From NCBI GenBank assembly GCA_035541475.1, contig DATKND010000101.1, positions 1 to 64,000 of the forward strand: 64,000 nucleotides of DNA, read 5' to 3'. The position numbers and the translations under genes were made by a program. Source of the DNA: DASUFZ01 sp035541475 (lineage in GTDB: Bacteria; Myxococcota_A; UBA9160; SMWR01). Positions 7,844 through 16,293 of the stretch are shown here, piece after piece; the stretch's first letter is position 1, and the number at the start of each line of letters is the position of its first letter. Under the pieces are notes generated by a model, which saw only the letters and a list, made by a program, of their open reading frames with translations, was not told the origin of the DNA and ran no database searches.

Positions 7844-8800
7844 CTAGGAAGTGGCGATTTCAGCCAGGTGATCCAGACACTCGAAGACGTCGCGCTCCTC
7901 CGCGCCGGGGAGCTGCATGCGCGCGATGAGGTGTGTCATGCCGAGGCGCTCGCGGTAGCGCGCGATGCCGTCGGCGACGCGCTCTGGCTCGCCGACGAGC
8001 GCGAAGTCCTCGAGGCCCGATGCGGCGACGCGCCGGATCGCTGACATGCCCGCGCTCGCCAGCGCCGCGGCCTGTCGCTCGAGCCCGGCGGCGACGCGCG
8101 CGCAGGTGCCGACGTCGCGGCACGCGAAGATCGTGCGCATCACCGGCACCTCGAGCTCGCGCGCGCCGTGTGTCGCCTCGATCGCCTCGCGATGCGCGGC
8201 GTAGTTCTCGAGCAGGCGCGGCCACGGCTCGATCGGCGAGGCGAGATAGGGAAGCCCGAGGCGCCCCGCCTGCGCGAGCGCCTTCGGGCCGAAGGCGCTG
8301 GCCCAGATCGGCGGGTGCGGCCGCTGCACGGGCAGCGGCGACAAGATGACCGGCTCGCCGCGCTCGCCCTGCGCGATCGGCTTGCCGGCCCAGGCGTCGC
8401 GCATCGCGCCGAGCGCCGCCTCGAAGCGGTCGCGCTTCTCGCTGCGCGGCACCTCGAAGGCGTCGAAGAGCGCGGGCCGGAAGCCGCGACCGACACCGAG
8501 GATGACTCGCCCGCCCGAGAGGCAGTCGAGCACCGCGACCTCCTCGGCAGCCTGGAGCGGATGGCGCACGGGCAGCAGATACGACGTCGTCGCGAGGCGC
8601 AGGCGCTGCGTCCGCGACGCGATCGCGGCGAGCAGCAGCAGCGGCGCCGGATTCGAGGTCGGCCCGCTGAAGTGGCTCTCCGGCAGCCAGAAGGAGTGGA
8701 GACCCAGCGACTCCGCGCGCTCGGCCTGTGCGGCGAGCGCCGACGCCGTGACGTCCGCGCTGTAGTGCCAGGGCGTGATGCCGACGAAGAGCGACGACAC
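7844..8800 (-). CDS. LLM-class flavin-dependent oxidoreductase
   Basis: A 318-residue luciferase-like monooxygenase. The TIM barrel reads through FVGITPWHYSAD, SFWLPESHFSG, RLATTSYLLPVRHPLQAAEE and GGRVILGVGRGFRP, the typical order for bacterial luciferase-like flavoproteins using FMN or F420. The C-terminal helices carry LVGEPERVADGIARYRE, the usual end of the fold. Substrate cannot be read from sequence. It starts with GTG at 8798-8800. The gene stands alone, between family B repeats on both sides. Confidence 0.85.
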   Translation of the reverse strand: MSSLFVGITPWHYSADVTASALAAQAERAESLGLHSFWLPESHFSGPTSNPAPLLLLAAIASRTQRLRLATTSYLLPVRHPLQAAEEVAVLDCLSGGRVILGVGRGFRPALFDAFEVPRSEKRDRFEAALGAMRDAWAGKPIAQGERGEPVILSPLPVQRPHPPIWASAFGPKALAQAGRLGLPYLASPIEPWPRLLENYAAHREAIEATHGARELEVPVMRTIFACRDVGTCARVAAGLERQAAALASAGMSAIRRVAASGLEDFALVGEPERVADGIARYRERLGMTHLIARMQLPGAEERDVFECLDHLAEIATS

Positions 8801-8843
8801 GCGCGCAGGGTACTCCGATCTGACGCGGATTTGGCGGAGCGCA

Positions 8844-8900
8844 GCAAGGAGGCCGACTCCGTCGGCCGACGCGCAGCGAGGCGGAGCCGAGCGGAGTTGA
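8844..8900 (+). repeat. Family B dispersed repeat
   Basis: GCAAGGA, then the hairpin GGCCGAC-TCC-GTCGGCC, then the core GCGCAGCGAGGC in its 'GGAGCC' variant. It sits in the divergent gap between the LLM gene and the sulfotransferase gene and ends about 20 bases before the sulfotransferase start, so it lies where a promoter would be expected. Confidence 0.75.
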
Positions 8901-8919
8901 GAGCTAGGCTCGCCCGTCC

Positions 8920-10176
8920 GTGACCTCTCGCGCCTGGACCTTCCACGACGCCGGTCTCCGCTCGCCGCTGCTGCGCGGCGTGAACGCGCTCGGCGCTGCG
9001 TTGGCGCGCGCGGGCGTCGACGTGGCGCGCCTCGATCCGGAGCGCCTCGTCGCGGCCGCGCGTCGCGGCACGGGCCTCGACGACTTCGGCGATCCGGGCT
9101 TTCGCGAGGGGCTCGACGTGCTGGTCGACTCGGCGCTGCGCGAAGGCGATCAGACCGCCTTCGGACGCATCGCCTTCGCCGGCATGCTGCGGAGCTCGCT
9201 CGAGAACCGGCTGCGCGTCGTCGACTACGCGAAGCGACACCCCGAGGTGAGGCGCGAACGCATCGCGCGTCCGCTCGTCGTGCTCGGCCTGCCGCGCACC
9301 GGTACGACCTTGCTCTCCTTCCTGCTCGACCTCGACCCGGGCGTCCGCTCGCTGCGCCACTGGGAGACGGTCGCGCCGATCCCGCCGCCCGATCTCGCGG
9401 GCTTCGCCGAGGATCCGCGCATCGCGCAGGCCGCGAAGCAGGTGTTGCAGCTCCATCGCCTGATCCCGCCGCTCGCGGCCATGCACCCGATGAGCGCGAC
9501 CTTGCCGACCGAGTGCGTCACTCTCTTCGCCTGGAACTTCCAGAGCCTCCAGTTCGAGACGCAGTGCCCGGCGCCGTCGTACGGGCGCTGGCTCGAAGAG
9601 ACGGACCCGCGCCCGACCTACGCATTCCACGAGCTGGTGCTCCAGATCCTGCAATCCGCGCTGCCGACGGAGACGTGGGCGCTGAAGACGCCGCAGCACC
9701 TCTGGCACCTCGAGGCGCTGCGCGAGCGCTACCCCGACGCGCGGCTCGTCTGGACGCACCGCGACCCGGCCGCGGTGGTGCCGTCGGTGGCGAGCCTCAA
9801 CATGGCCTTGTACCGCACCTGGTGTCGGCGGCCGGATCCGGTCGCGACGGGCGCCTACTGGAACCAGAAGCTGCGGGAGGGCGTCCTGCGCGGGCTCCGC
9901 TACGACGCCGCGCAGCCCGCGCGTGACTGGTGCTGCCACGTGCAGTACGCGGAGCTGATGAAGGACCCGGTCGGCGCGGTGCGCCGCATCTACGCGCACT
10001 TCGGCGACGAGGTGTCGTCGCTCCACGCGCGTCGGATGGAGCGCTGGATGCAGGACCGCCCGCAGCAGGCCTTCGGCCGCCACGTCTACGACGCGGCCGA
10101 GCTCGGTCTCCCGCGCGAGGCGCTCGAAGCGGAGTACGCGGACTACCGCGAGCGCTTCGGGGTCGTACGCGAGTAG
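8920..10176 (+). CDS. PAPS-dependent sulfotransferase family protein
   Basis: A 418-residue protein of the large Sulfotransfer_3-type family. The 5'-phosphosulfate loop is LGLPRTGTTLLSFLL (about residue 125) and the 3'-phosphate site is WTHRDPAAVVPSVASLN (about residue 280). It would transfer sulfate from PAPS to an alcohol or amine; similar genes are common beside steroid and lipid genes in these bacteria. The N-terminal 110 residues are a helical cap. It starts at GTG 8920; no better start lies downstream. It converges with the Rieske gene, with only 4 bases between the stops. Confidence 0.85.
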   Translation: MTSRAWTFHDAGLRSPLLRGVNALGAALARAGVDVARLDPERLVAAARRGTGLDDFGDPGFREGLDVLVDSALREGDQTAFGRIAFAGMLRSSLENRLRVVDYAKRHPEVRRERIARPLVVLGLPRTGTTLLSFLLDLDPGVRSLRHWETVAPIPPPDLAGFAEDPRIAQAAKQVLQLHRLIPPLAAMHPMSATLPTECVTLFAWNFQSLQFETQCPAPSYGRWLEETDPRPTYAFHELVLQILQSALPTETWALKTPQHLWHLEALRERYPDARLVWTHRDPAAVVPSVASLNMALYRTWCRRPDPVATGAYWNQKLREGVLRGLRYDAAQPARDWCCHVQYAELMKDPVGAVRRIYAHFGDEVSSLHARRMERWMQDRPQQAFGRHVYDAAELGLPREALEAEYADYRERFGVVRE

Positions 10177-10180
10177 GATT

Positions 10181-11764
10181 TCACGGGGAGCACAGGTAGC
10201 GATCCAGCAGCGCGTGGAAGTGCCGGATCTTCGTCTCCTGGTACTGCGCGAAGGTGACGTGCGTGTGTGACGCTCCGCGGAGTCCCGCCTGGATGCGGCC
10301 GAGGTTCGCGGTGTCCTGGTTGAAGACGCGGGTCAGGAAGCCGAGCTCGGGCGCGCAGGTCCAGTCCTCCTCGTCGGCGAGCCAGTGGATCGGCGCGGGC
10401 TTCGGTCGCGGCCCGGAGAAGGGCGCGAGGTAGATCACCTCCATGATGCAGCGCTGCGCGTCGTCGCCGAGCGGGCGGAAGCGGTACACGATCTTGTTGT
10501 ACGCGCCCCACGGATGCAGGTTCGGGAAGACGGAGTAGTAGAAGGAGTCGGCGAGCTCGGCGTCGCTCACGTCGGCGATGCCCGGCACCGCGCCCTGGAG
10601 CTGCATGCGCGAGAGCTGCGCGAGGAAGCGCCGCGCGGTCGTGCCGTCCGGCACGCGGAAGGCGGGCTCCGTGTCGAGCGAGCGCGTGATCAGGGAATCG
10701 AGCTGCTCCTGCTCGGAGACCTCGCGCGCGAGGTGCGGCGAGGGCGTCATGTTCGCCGTGATCGCGCGCGAGAAGTGATCCCAGGCGTCGTACTGCGAGT
10801 TGACGTCGCCGATGCCGGGCAGGAGCTGCGGGTGGGTGCCGACCACGTGGTAGGCCTCCATGAAGGCCTCCTGCGCCACCTTCCAGTTGCACGGCAGCCG
10901 CTTCGCGACGTGCGCCTCCTTGTAGCGTTGCTCGAGCGGCCAGGGCTCGAAGTGCTTCGGCAGGTCGCCGAGGTACGAGGCCAGGCTCGCGGCGCCGGGA
11001 TCGAGGTTCACGAACACGAAGCCGCCCCAGGTTCCGACCTGCGCCTCGGGCAGCGCATAGCGTTCGCGTTCGACGTGCGGGAAGTCCCAGCGGCAGGGCA
11101 GCTCCTTCAATCGACCGCAGAGATCCCAGGTCCAGCCGTGGAAGGGGCAACGCAGCTCGGTGACGCGTCCGCCCTCGTCGCGCAGCGAGCGACCGCGGTG
11201 CAGGCAGGTGTTGTGGAAGGCGCGGATCTCGCCCGGCGCCGCGCGCACGACGAGGAGCGAGACGTCGGCGATCTCGTAGAGCACGTGGTCGCCGACCTCG
11301 GGGATCTCCTCCTCGCGGCAGGCCATCTGCCAGACCCGCTTCCAGACGCGCTCGACCTCCTGCGCGTGGAAGGCGGGGCTCGTGTAGCGAGCGATCGGGA
11401 CGCGCGCCTCGGGCAGCTCGCGCGCCGACTGCCAGCGCAGCACGTCGGGCACCGGGCGCGTGTCCTGGTCGAGGAGCTCCGCGTACGAGATGCTCCTTCG
11501 GGTCGCGTCCGACGCGCGCGCGCCCGTCGGAGAGAAGGCGGGAGGCGGCGCATCCGCGTGTCGCGGCGCCGCCGGCGGCTGGGGCGGCCCGAGCTGCGGT
11601 CCGCCGACCCACCCCGTGAAGTGCGGATCCGCCGCGCGAAGCTGGCCTCGCACGTAGCGGCCGTCGGGGCGGAAGAAGCCGATCGCGCCGCCGTCCTCGA
11701 CCCGCACTAGGCCGTCGCTCTCCAGGGTGTAGAGGGCGCCGCTGCGCGGGTGTCGCAGCTTCAT
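10181..11764 (-). CDS. Rieske ring-hydroxylating oxygenase, alpha-subunit type, with N-terminal extension
   Basis: A 527-residue protein. The Rieske centre is CLHRGRSLRDEGG plus CPFHGWTWD (CxH...CxxH). The mononuclear iron site lies in NWKVAQEAFMEAYHVVGTHP, as in aromatic and steroid ring hydroxylases. The first about 100 residues, before the Rieske domain, form an extra segment with SGALYTLESDGLVRVEDGG that is not normal for this family. The ATG overlaps the stop of the TetR gene (ATGA), so both are one transcript and the regulator is probably autogenous. Substrate unknown. Electrons may come from the reductase at 44101-45180; that is a guess. Confidence 0.85.
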   Translation of the reverse strand: MKLRHPRSGALYTLESDGLVRVEDGGAIGFFRPDGRYVRGQLRAADPHFTGWVGGPQLGPPQPPAAPRHADAPPPAFSPTGARASDATRRSISYAELLDQDTRPVPDVLRWQSARELPEARVPIARYTSPAFHAQEVERVWKRVWQMACREEEIPEVGDHVLYEIADVSLLVVRAAPGEIRAFHNTCLHRGRSLRDEGGRVTELRCPFHGWTWDLCGRLKELPCRWDFPHVERERYALPEAQVGTWGGFVFVNLDPGAASLASYLGDLPKHFEPWPLEQRYKEAHVAKRLPCNWKVAQEAFMEAYHVVGTHPQLLPGIGDVNSQYDAWDHFSRAITANMTPSPHLAREVSEQEQLDSLITRSLDTEPAFRVPDGTTARRFLAQLSRMQLQGAVPGIADVSDAELADSFYYSVFPNLHPWGAYNKIVYRFRPLGDDAQRCIMEVIYLAPFSGPRPKPAPIHWLADEEDWTCAPELGFLTRVFNQDTANLGRIQAGLRGASHTHVTFAQYQETKIRHFHALLDRYLCSP

Positions 11765-12420
11765 CGGCGCCGGCGCATCCGCGCAGGTCGCGAGACGGTC
11801 GCGGCCGCCGTCTGGCTCGCGGCTGCGCGCGCGGCGAACCGATCCCGAGCCTCTGCAGCGCACGCGCCGGCCAGCACGCAGCAGGCGCTGTAGAGCGCGG
11901 CGGAACGCAGACCCGTGTCGCCGAGCTCGCCCGACGCCCACTGGAGCGCCACGACGTTCAGGTTGCGCTGGAGGAGCGCGACGAGGACCGCGGGATCCAC
12001 CCAGTCGGCCAGCAGCCCCGCCACCTTCAGCGACTCGACCCCGCGCGCGAGCTCGCCGGCGAGCGCGCTCTGCACGCGCGAGCGGATCGCGTCGGCGGCG
12101 TGCGACGTCGCGAGCAGCAGCAAGAGCGTCCGGTAGTAGCGCGGCAGCCGGCGCAGCTCGCGCACGCACGACTCGTGCACGGCCAGGATGCGCTCGACGG
12201 GGCTCCGCGCGCGCGACTCCTCGATGCCCGCGGCGAAGCGCGCGGTCTGCTCCTCGATCGCGGCGAGCAGCACCACGTCGCGGCCGCCGATCAGATTGTA
12301 GACCGTCGGCACCGTGACGCCGCTCCGGCGAGCGAGCGCTCGCATCGAGAGCCCCGCGCTGCCGCCCTCGGCGACGATCTCGCGCGCCGCGGCCAGAATC
12401 CGCTCGCGGCGCTGCGCCAT
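11761..12420 (-). CDS. TetR-family regulator
   Basis: A 219-residue protein with an N-terminal helix-turn-helix (RILAAAREIVAEGG, then LSMRALARRSGVTVPTVYNLI) and an alpha-helical ligand domain. It lies directly upstream of the Rieske oxygenase and overlaps it by 4 bases, so it probably controls that gene and itself. ATG at 12418-12420 is chosen; an upstream in-frame TTG at 12438 would add six residues. It is divergent from the alcohol dehydrogenase gene, which may share control. Confidence 0.85.
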   Translation of the reverse strand: MAQRRERILAAAREIVAEGGSAGLSMRALARRSGVTVPTVYNLIGGRDVVLLAAIEEQTARFAAGIEESRARSPVERILAVHESCVRELRRLPRYYRTLLLLLATSHAADAIRSRVQSALAGELARGVESLKVAGLLADWVDPAVLVALLQRNLNVVALQWASGELGDTGLRSAALYSACCVLAGACAAEARDRFAARAAASQTAAATVSRPARMRRRR

Positions 12421-12516
12421 CTGGACCACGCGTTCCAACGGAGGCCTCGCTCGCGCGCGGCGGCGGCCGCGCGGGCGCGCATTTTAACGCGATCAAGCGA
12501 GCGCGTGTCGAATAGA

Positions 12517-13620
12517 ATGCGGCGCGTGAGCCCGCGCCGGACGCTTGCGATGGTGCAGACCGCCGTGCGGCGGCTCGAGCCGCGCGAGCTGCCGGTCCCC
12601 GAGATCGACGACGACTCGGCGCTGCTGCGCGTCGAGGCCTGCGGCATCTGCGGCAGCGACACCGAGCAGTTCGAGGGCGTGCTGCGCACGCCGATCCCCG
12701 TCATCCCCGGCCACGAGCCGCTCGGCCGGATCGAGGCGATCGGCGACCGCGCCGCGCGCCGCTGGGGCGTCGACGTCGGCGACCGCGTCGCCGTCGAGAC
12801 GATGCTCTCGTGTCGCTTCTGCGCGCCGTGCCTCTCCGGCAGCTACCACCTCTGCCGCACGCGGCGCATCTACTCCTACATCCCGCTCGACGAGCCGCCG
12901 GGGCTGTGGGGCGCGTACGCGGAGTTCATGTACCTCCACCCGAACTCGATCGTCCACAAGATCGACCCGTCGCTCGACCCGAGCCTCGCCGTGCTCTTCA
13001 ACCCGCTCGGCGCGGGCTTCCGCTGGGCGGTCGAGATCCCGGACACGGGCCCCGGCGACACCGTCCTGATCCTCGGACCGGGGCAGCGAGGGCTCGCGTC
13101 GGTGCTCGCGTGCCGCGAGGCCGGCGCCTCGCAGATCCTCGTGACCGGACTCGCGGCCGACGCGCGCAAGCTCGCGCTCGCGCGCGAGTTCGGTGCGCAC
13201 GCGACGATCGATGTCGAGAACGAGGACGCGAAGCGGCGCGTGCGCGAGCTGACCGGCGGCGTCGGCGCGGACGTCGTCGTGGACGTCTCCTCGTACTCGA
13301 CCGCGCCGGTCGCCGACGCGCTCGACTACGTGCGCCCCGGCGGCACCGTCGTGCTCGCCGGGGTCAAGGGATTCAAAACGATTCCGGAGTTCGTATCCGA
13401 CAAGATCGTGATGAAGGAGATCGCGATCCGCGGCGCGATCGGCGTGACCTCCAGCGGCTACGAGAGCGCGATCCGGCTGATCGAGTCGGGCCGCTACCCG
13501 CTCGCGAAGATGCACACGCACGATTTCGGGCTCCGCGACGCGGAGCTAGCGATCCGCACGCTCGCGCGCGAGATCCCGGGCGAGGAGTCGATCCACAGCT
13601 GCCTGCTGCCCGGTCGCTGA
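12517..13620 (+). CDS. Zinc-dependent medium-chain alcohol dehydrogenase
   Basis: A 367-residue MDR-family enzyme. Catalytic zinc ligands are seen in ACGICGSD and PGHEPLG. The structural zinc lobe is CRFCAPCLSGSYHLC (CX2CX2CX7C). The NAD(P) fold carries LILGPGQRGLASV, a slightly altered GxGxxG, and GGVGADVVVDVS. Similar proteins oxidise secondary alcohols or polyols. Three in-frame starts exist (ATG 12517, GTG 12526, ATG 12550); none has a strong ribosome site and 12550 gives the more usual N-terminus. The substrate is unknown. It is divergent from the TetR/Rieske pair. Confidence 0.85.
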   Translation: MRRVSPRRTLAMVQTAVRRLEPRELPVPEIDDDSALLRVEACGICGSDTEQFEGVLRTPIPVIPGHEPLGRIEAIGDRAARRWGVDVGDRVAVETMLSCRFCAPCLSGSYHLCRTRRIYSYIPLDEPPGLWGAYAEFMYLHPNSIVHKIDPSLDPSLAVLFNPLGAGFRWAVEIPDTGPGDTVLILGPGQRGLASVLACREAGASQILVTGLAADARKLALAREFGAHATIDVENEDAKRRVRELTGGVGADVVVDVSSYSTAPVADALDYVRPGGTVVLAGVKGFKTIPEFVSDKIVMKEIAIRGAIGVTSSGYESAIRLIESGRYPLAKMHTHDFGLRDAELAIRTLAREIPGEESIHSCLLPGR

Positions 13621-13687
13621 GGGGCTCGGGCCGGCCGGCAAGTCCAGCGCATTTCAGCGGCAATGCCGTCCTGCCGATGCGGTCGGC

Positions 13688-14458
13688 ATGTTGTTGTGCC
13701 GGGGCTGCAGCACCCGATTCGCGTCCGGCCGCTCGCACTGCCCGAGCTGCGGGCGGCCCGCCAAGACGCACGCCGTCGACATGTCGTCGGACAGCGGCAG
13801 CGGTCTGCCGCCGGTGCCGCCGCCGCCCCCGGACGAGCCGGACGAGCCGGCGGAGATCGAGGCGCCCGGGGAGCGCGAAGGCGTCGAGCTCGAGCTCGAC
13901 GAGTCCGTGATCGAGGAGCCGGACGAGACCGAAAAGGAGGAGGCGCCCCTGCCGGCGCCGAAGAGGAGCAAGACGGTGACGCGAAAGCCTGCCCACGCCC
14001 CGGCACCGGTCGTCGCGCGGCGCGCGCCGCGTCCCGCCCCGCCGACCCTGAGCCTCGACCCGGGTCAGGTGCGCGTGCTGCTCGCCGAGCAGCCGGGCAT
14101 GGTCGAGAAGGGACTCGGCGTGCACAGCGACGCGAGCGGGCGTCAGGTGGGTGTCGACTTCGAGACACCGGTCGGTGACATCGACCTGCTGGCGCGCGAT
14201 CCGCGCGGTGGCTTCGTCATCATCCTGGTGCCCGAGCACGACGATCCCGACCTCGTGCCGGGCCTGCTGCGGCGCATGGGCTGGGTGCGCAAGCACCTGT
14301 GCAAGTCGGGCGAGGCCGTACGCGCGGTGGCGGTGATGAACGACGTGCCGGAGTCGGCGCTCTACGCGGCGGCCGGGCTCGCCGACGGCGTGATCCGCTT
14401 CGTCGGCTACCGCTTTGCGCTCGAATTCTACGAGCACCACGAGGCCAGCGCGTCGTAG
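13688..14458 (+). CDS. Zinc-ribbon protein with degenerate restriction-nuclease-like domain
   Basis: A 256-residue protein in three parts. Residues 1-24 form a zinc ribbon (CRGC, then CPSCG). Residues 30-130 are a disordered acidic and Pro-rich linker. Residues 135-250 form a compact domain reading VGDIDLLARDPRGGFVIILVPE. That pattern resembles a PD-(D/E)XK core, as in NucS or Mrr, where DxDLLA would be followed by VIEVK; here the second acidic/Lys pair is lost (VIILV). It may therefore bind DNA without cutting it. The domain call is my inference from the pattern. Confidence 0.6.
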   Translation: MLLCRGCSTRFASGRSHCPSCGRPAKTHAVDMSSDSGSGLPPVPPPPPDEPDEPAEIEAPGEREGVELELDESVIEEPDETEKEEAPLPAPKRSKTVTRKPAHAPAPVVARRAPRPAPPTLSLDPGQVRVLLAEQPGMVEKGLGVHSDASGRQVGVDFETPVGDIDLLARDPRGGFVIILVPEHDDPDLVPGLLRRMGWVRKHLCKSGEAVRAVAVMNDVPESALYAAAGLADGVIRFVGYRFALEFYEHHEASAS

Positions 14459-14482
14459 CATGGCCGCGCAAAGGAGCGCGGC

Positions 14483-15205
14483 ATGCAGACGGCGGTGGTG
14501 ATCGGGGTCGGCGCGAGCCAGGGAGTCGGAGGCGCGCTCTGCCGGCGCTTCGCGCGCGAGGGGCTGCACGTCTTCGCGGCGGGACGCACGCAGACGAAGC
14601 TCGACCGTCTTGCCGAGGAACTGCGCGCGGCGGGCGGCCGCGCGACGCCGGTCGTCGCGGACGTCACGCGCGCACCCGACGTCGCGAAGCTCTTCGACGC
14701 GGCGCAGTCCGGCGGCGGCGCGCCGGCGCTCGTCGTGTACAACGCGGGCAACGCGACGATGCGCCCGTTGCTCGACACCGACGACCTGCTCTTCGAGCAG
14801 GTCTGGCGGATCGGCTGCTTCGGCGGGTTCCTGTGCGGTCGCGAGGCCGCGCGCCGCATGCTGCCGCAGGGCGGCACCTTGATCTTCACCGGCGCGACGG
14901 CGAGCCTGCGCGCGCGCCCGCCGTTCACGGCCTTCGCGTCGGCGAAGGCGGCGCTGCGCGCACTCGCGCACGGGATGGCGCGCGAGTTCGGCCCGAAGGG
15001 CCTGCACGTCGCGCACGTCGTGATCGACGGCGCGATCGACGGCGACATCCTCAACGCGCGCGCGCCGCAGCTCCGGGAGCGCCTCGGCGAGGACGGCATG
15101 CTCGGCGTCGACGCGATCGCCGACGCCTACTGGATGCTCCACACCCAGCACCGAAGTGCGTGGACCCTCGAGCTCGATCTGCGGCCGTACAAGGAGAGCT
15201 TCTAG
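14483..15205 (+). CDS. Short-chain dehydrogenase/reductase-like protein, catalytic Tyr replaced
   Basis: A 240-residue Rossmann-fold SDR: VIGVGASQGVGGALC for the cofactor, VADVTR, YNAGN, and the late ARPPFTAFASAKAALRALA. The usual YxxxK active site reads FASAK, so Phe replaces the catalytic Tyr while the Lys is kept. The C-terminus (HVAHVVIDGAIDGD) is typical of a widespread SDR subgroup with this change. It may be a binding protein or use an altered mechanism. AAAGGAG 8 bases upstream fixes the ATG. Family A hairpin copy 1 follows downstream. Confidence 0.82.
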   Translation: MQTAVVIGVGASQGVGGALCRRFAREGLHVFAAGRTQTKLDRLAEELRAAGGRATPVVADVTRAPDVAKLFDAAQSGGGAPALVVYNAGNATMRPLLDTDDLLFEQVWRIGCFGGFLCGREAARRMLPQGGTLIFTGATASLRARPPFTAFASAKAALRALAHGMAREFGPKGLHVAHVVIDGAIDGDILNARAPQLRERLGEDGMLGVDAIADAYWMLHTQHRSAWTLELDLRPYKESF

Positions 15206-15269
15206 CGCGTCGGCACGCGGTGGCGTGAGCGGCTAGCAGGGTTGCGGAGGAACCCAAACGCAGGTCGAC

Positions 15270-15338
15270 CGAGGTGCGGGGCAGAGGTCCCCTGCGGCGG
15301 CCATCTGTTCCTCCTCGGGGACCTCTGCCCCGCACTCG
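15270..15338. terminator. Family A hairpin repeat, copy 1 (convergent gap)
   Basis: Arms 15270-15292 and 15317-15338 pair over about 22 bases with one bulged G. The loop 15293-15316 is the 24-base family A loop; read on the minus strand it begins GAGGAGGAACAGATGGCC. It sits between the stops of the SDR gene (15205) and the enoyl-CoA hydratase gene (15372), so a two-way terminator or mRNA 3'-end stabiliser is the simplest role. There is no T-run, so it is not a classic intrinsic terminator. Confidence 0.65.
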
Positions 15339-15371
15339 CGTGGGGGTCGTGGATCGCTGAGCTGTGGGCGA

Positions 15372-16181
15372 CTAACGCCCCGTCCAGCGCGGCGGGCGCT
15401 TCTCGAGGAATGCGCGCGCGCCCTCGGCCGCGTCGGCAGACCTTCGCAGCGGGCGGCCGAGCTCCTCCTGACGCTTCCACGCGTCTTCGAGCGAGAGATG
15501 CAGCAGCTCGCGGACACCGCGGCGCGTGGCTCGCACCGCGAGCGGCGCGTTCGCGGCGACGAGACTCGCGACGCGCAGCGCCTCGGGCATCACCTCCGCG
15601 GCCGGCACGGCGCGGTTCACGAGTCCGATCTCCGCGGCGCGCGCCGCGTCGATCGGCGCGGCGGTGAGCAACAGCTCGTGCGCATGCACCCACGCGATCT
15701 GGCGCGGCAGCAGCACGGTCGCGTTGCCGGTCGGATAGAGGCCGCGCGCGACCTCTTCGAGCGCGAAGGTCGCGTGCGAGGCCGCGATGCGGATCTCCGA
15801 CGCGAGCATCATGTCGAGCCCGACCGCGCGGCAGTGGCCGTTGATCGCGCACACCAGCGGCTTGCCGAGATCGAACCCCGAGAGCGTCGCGGTCGCGACC
15901 GCGCGCAGCCCCTCGAAGTCGGCGGGGTCGACGCGCTCGCCGCGCGCGAGGCGCTGCGAGACGAGGATCGTCGTCTGCATGTCCATTCCGGCGCAGAAGA
16001 CGCGCTCGCCGGCGCCGGTCAGCACCGCGCAGCGGAGCGAGTCGTCCTCGGCCACCTCGCGCCACGCGCGCGCGAGCTCGACGAGGGTCGGCGGGTCCAG
16101 GCTGTTGGCGCGCTCGGGCCGGTCGATCATGACGACCGCGACGTGCGGATGATCGGCGGGTCTTTCCAGTCTTGCGGCCAT
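15372..16181 (-). CDS. Enoyl-CoA hydratase/isomerase family protein
   Basis: A 269-residue crotonase. The oxyanion-hole segments VFCAGMDMQ and AINGHCRAVGLDMMLAS are seen, followed by TFALEEVARGLYPTGNA, where a Glu is well placed as catalytic base. It would hydrate 2-enoyl-CoA or isomerise double bonds in a beta-oxidation-type pathway. The ATG at 16179-16181 is chosen because similarity starts at once (MAARLERPADHPHVAVV); the frame stays open further upstream. It is divergent from the acyl-CoA dehydrogenase pair at 16294, suggesting a shared pathway. Confidence 0.88.
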   Translation of the reverse strand: MAARLERPADHPHVAVVMIDRPERANSLDPPTLVELARAWREVAEDDSLRCAVLTGAGERVFCAGMDMQTTILVSQRLARGERVDPADFEGLRAVATATLSGFDLGKPLVCAINGHCRAVGLDMMLASEIRIAASHATFALEEVARGLYPTGNATVLLPRQIAWVHAHELLLTAAPIDAARAAEIGLVNRAVPAAEVMPEALRVASLVAANAPLAVRATRRGVRELLHLSLEDAWKRQEELGRPLRRSADAAEGARAFLEKRPPRWTGR

Positions 16182-16243
16182 GCGCGGGCGGATTCTATCA
16201 GTGGGGGAGACGAGGCCGGCGCGATTCGAGTAGGCTCCTGCGC

Positions 16244-16290
16244 CGCAAGCGCCAAAGGCGCGCGCAGCGAGGCGCAGCCGAGCGGAGATC
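16244..16290 (+). repeat. Family B dispersed repeat
   Basis: CGCAA, a small hairpin GCGCC-AAA-GGCGC, then the core CGCGCAGCGAGGCGCAGCCG. It lies in the divergent gap between the enoyl-CoA hydratase and acyl-CoA dehydrogenase genes and ends 4 bases before the latter's ATG, so it covers the expected ribosome binding region. Confidence 0.7.
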
Positions 16291-16293
16291 GAA

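Noticed and set aside
15293..15316. Family A loops as real small-protein genes
   Set aside because: Although SD and ATG are present, the peptides diverge completely after five or six residues between copies, so a conserved product is not supported.
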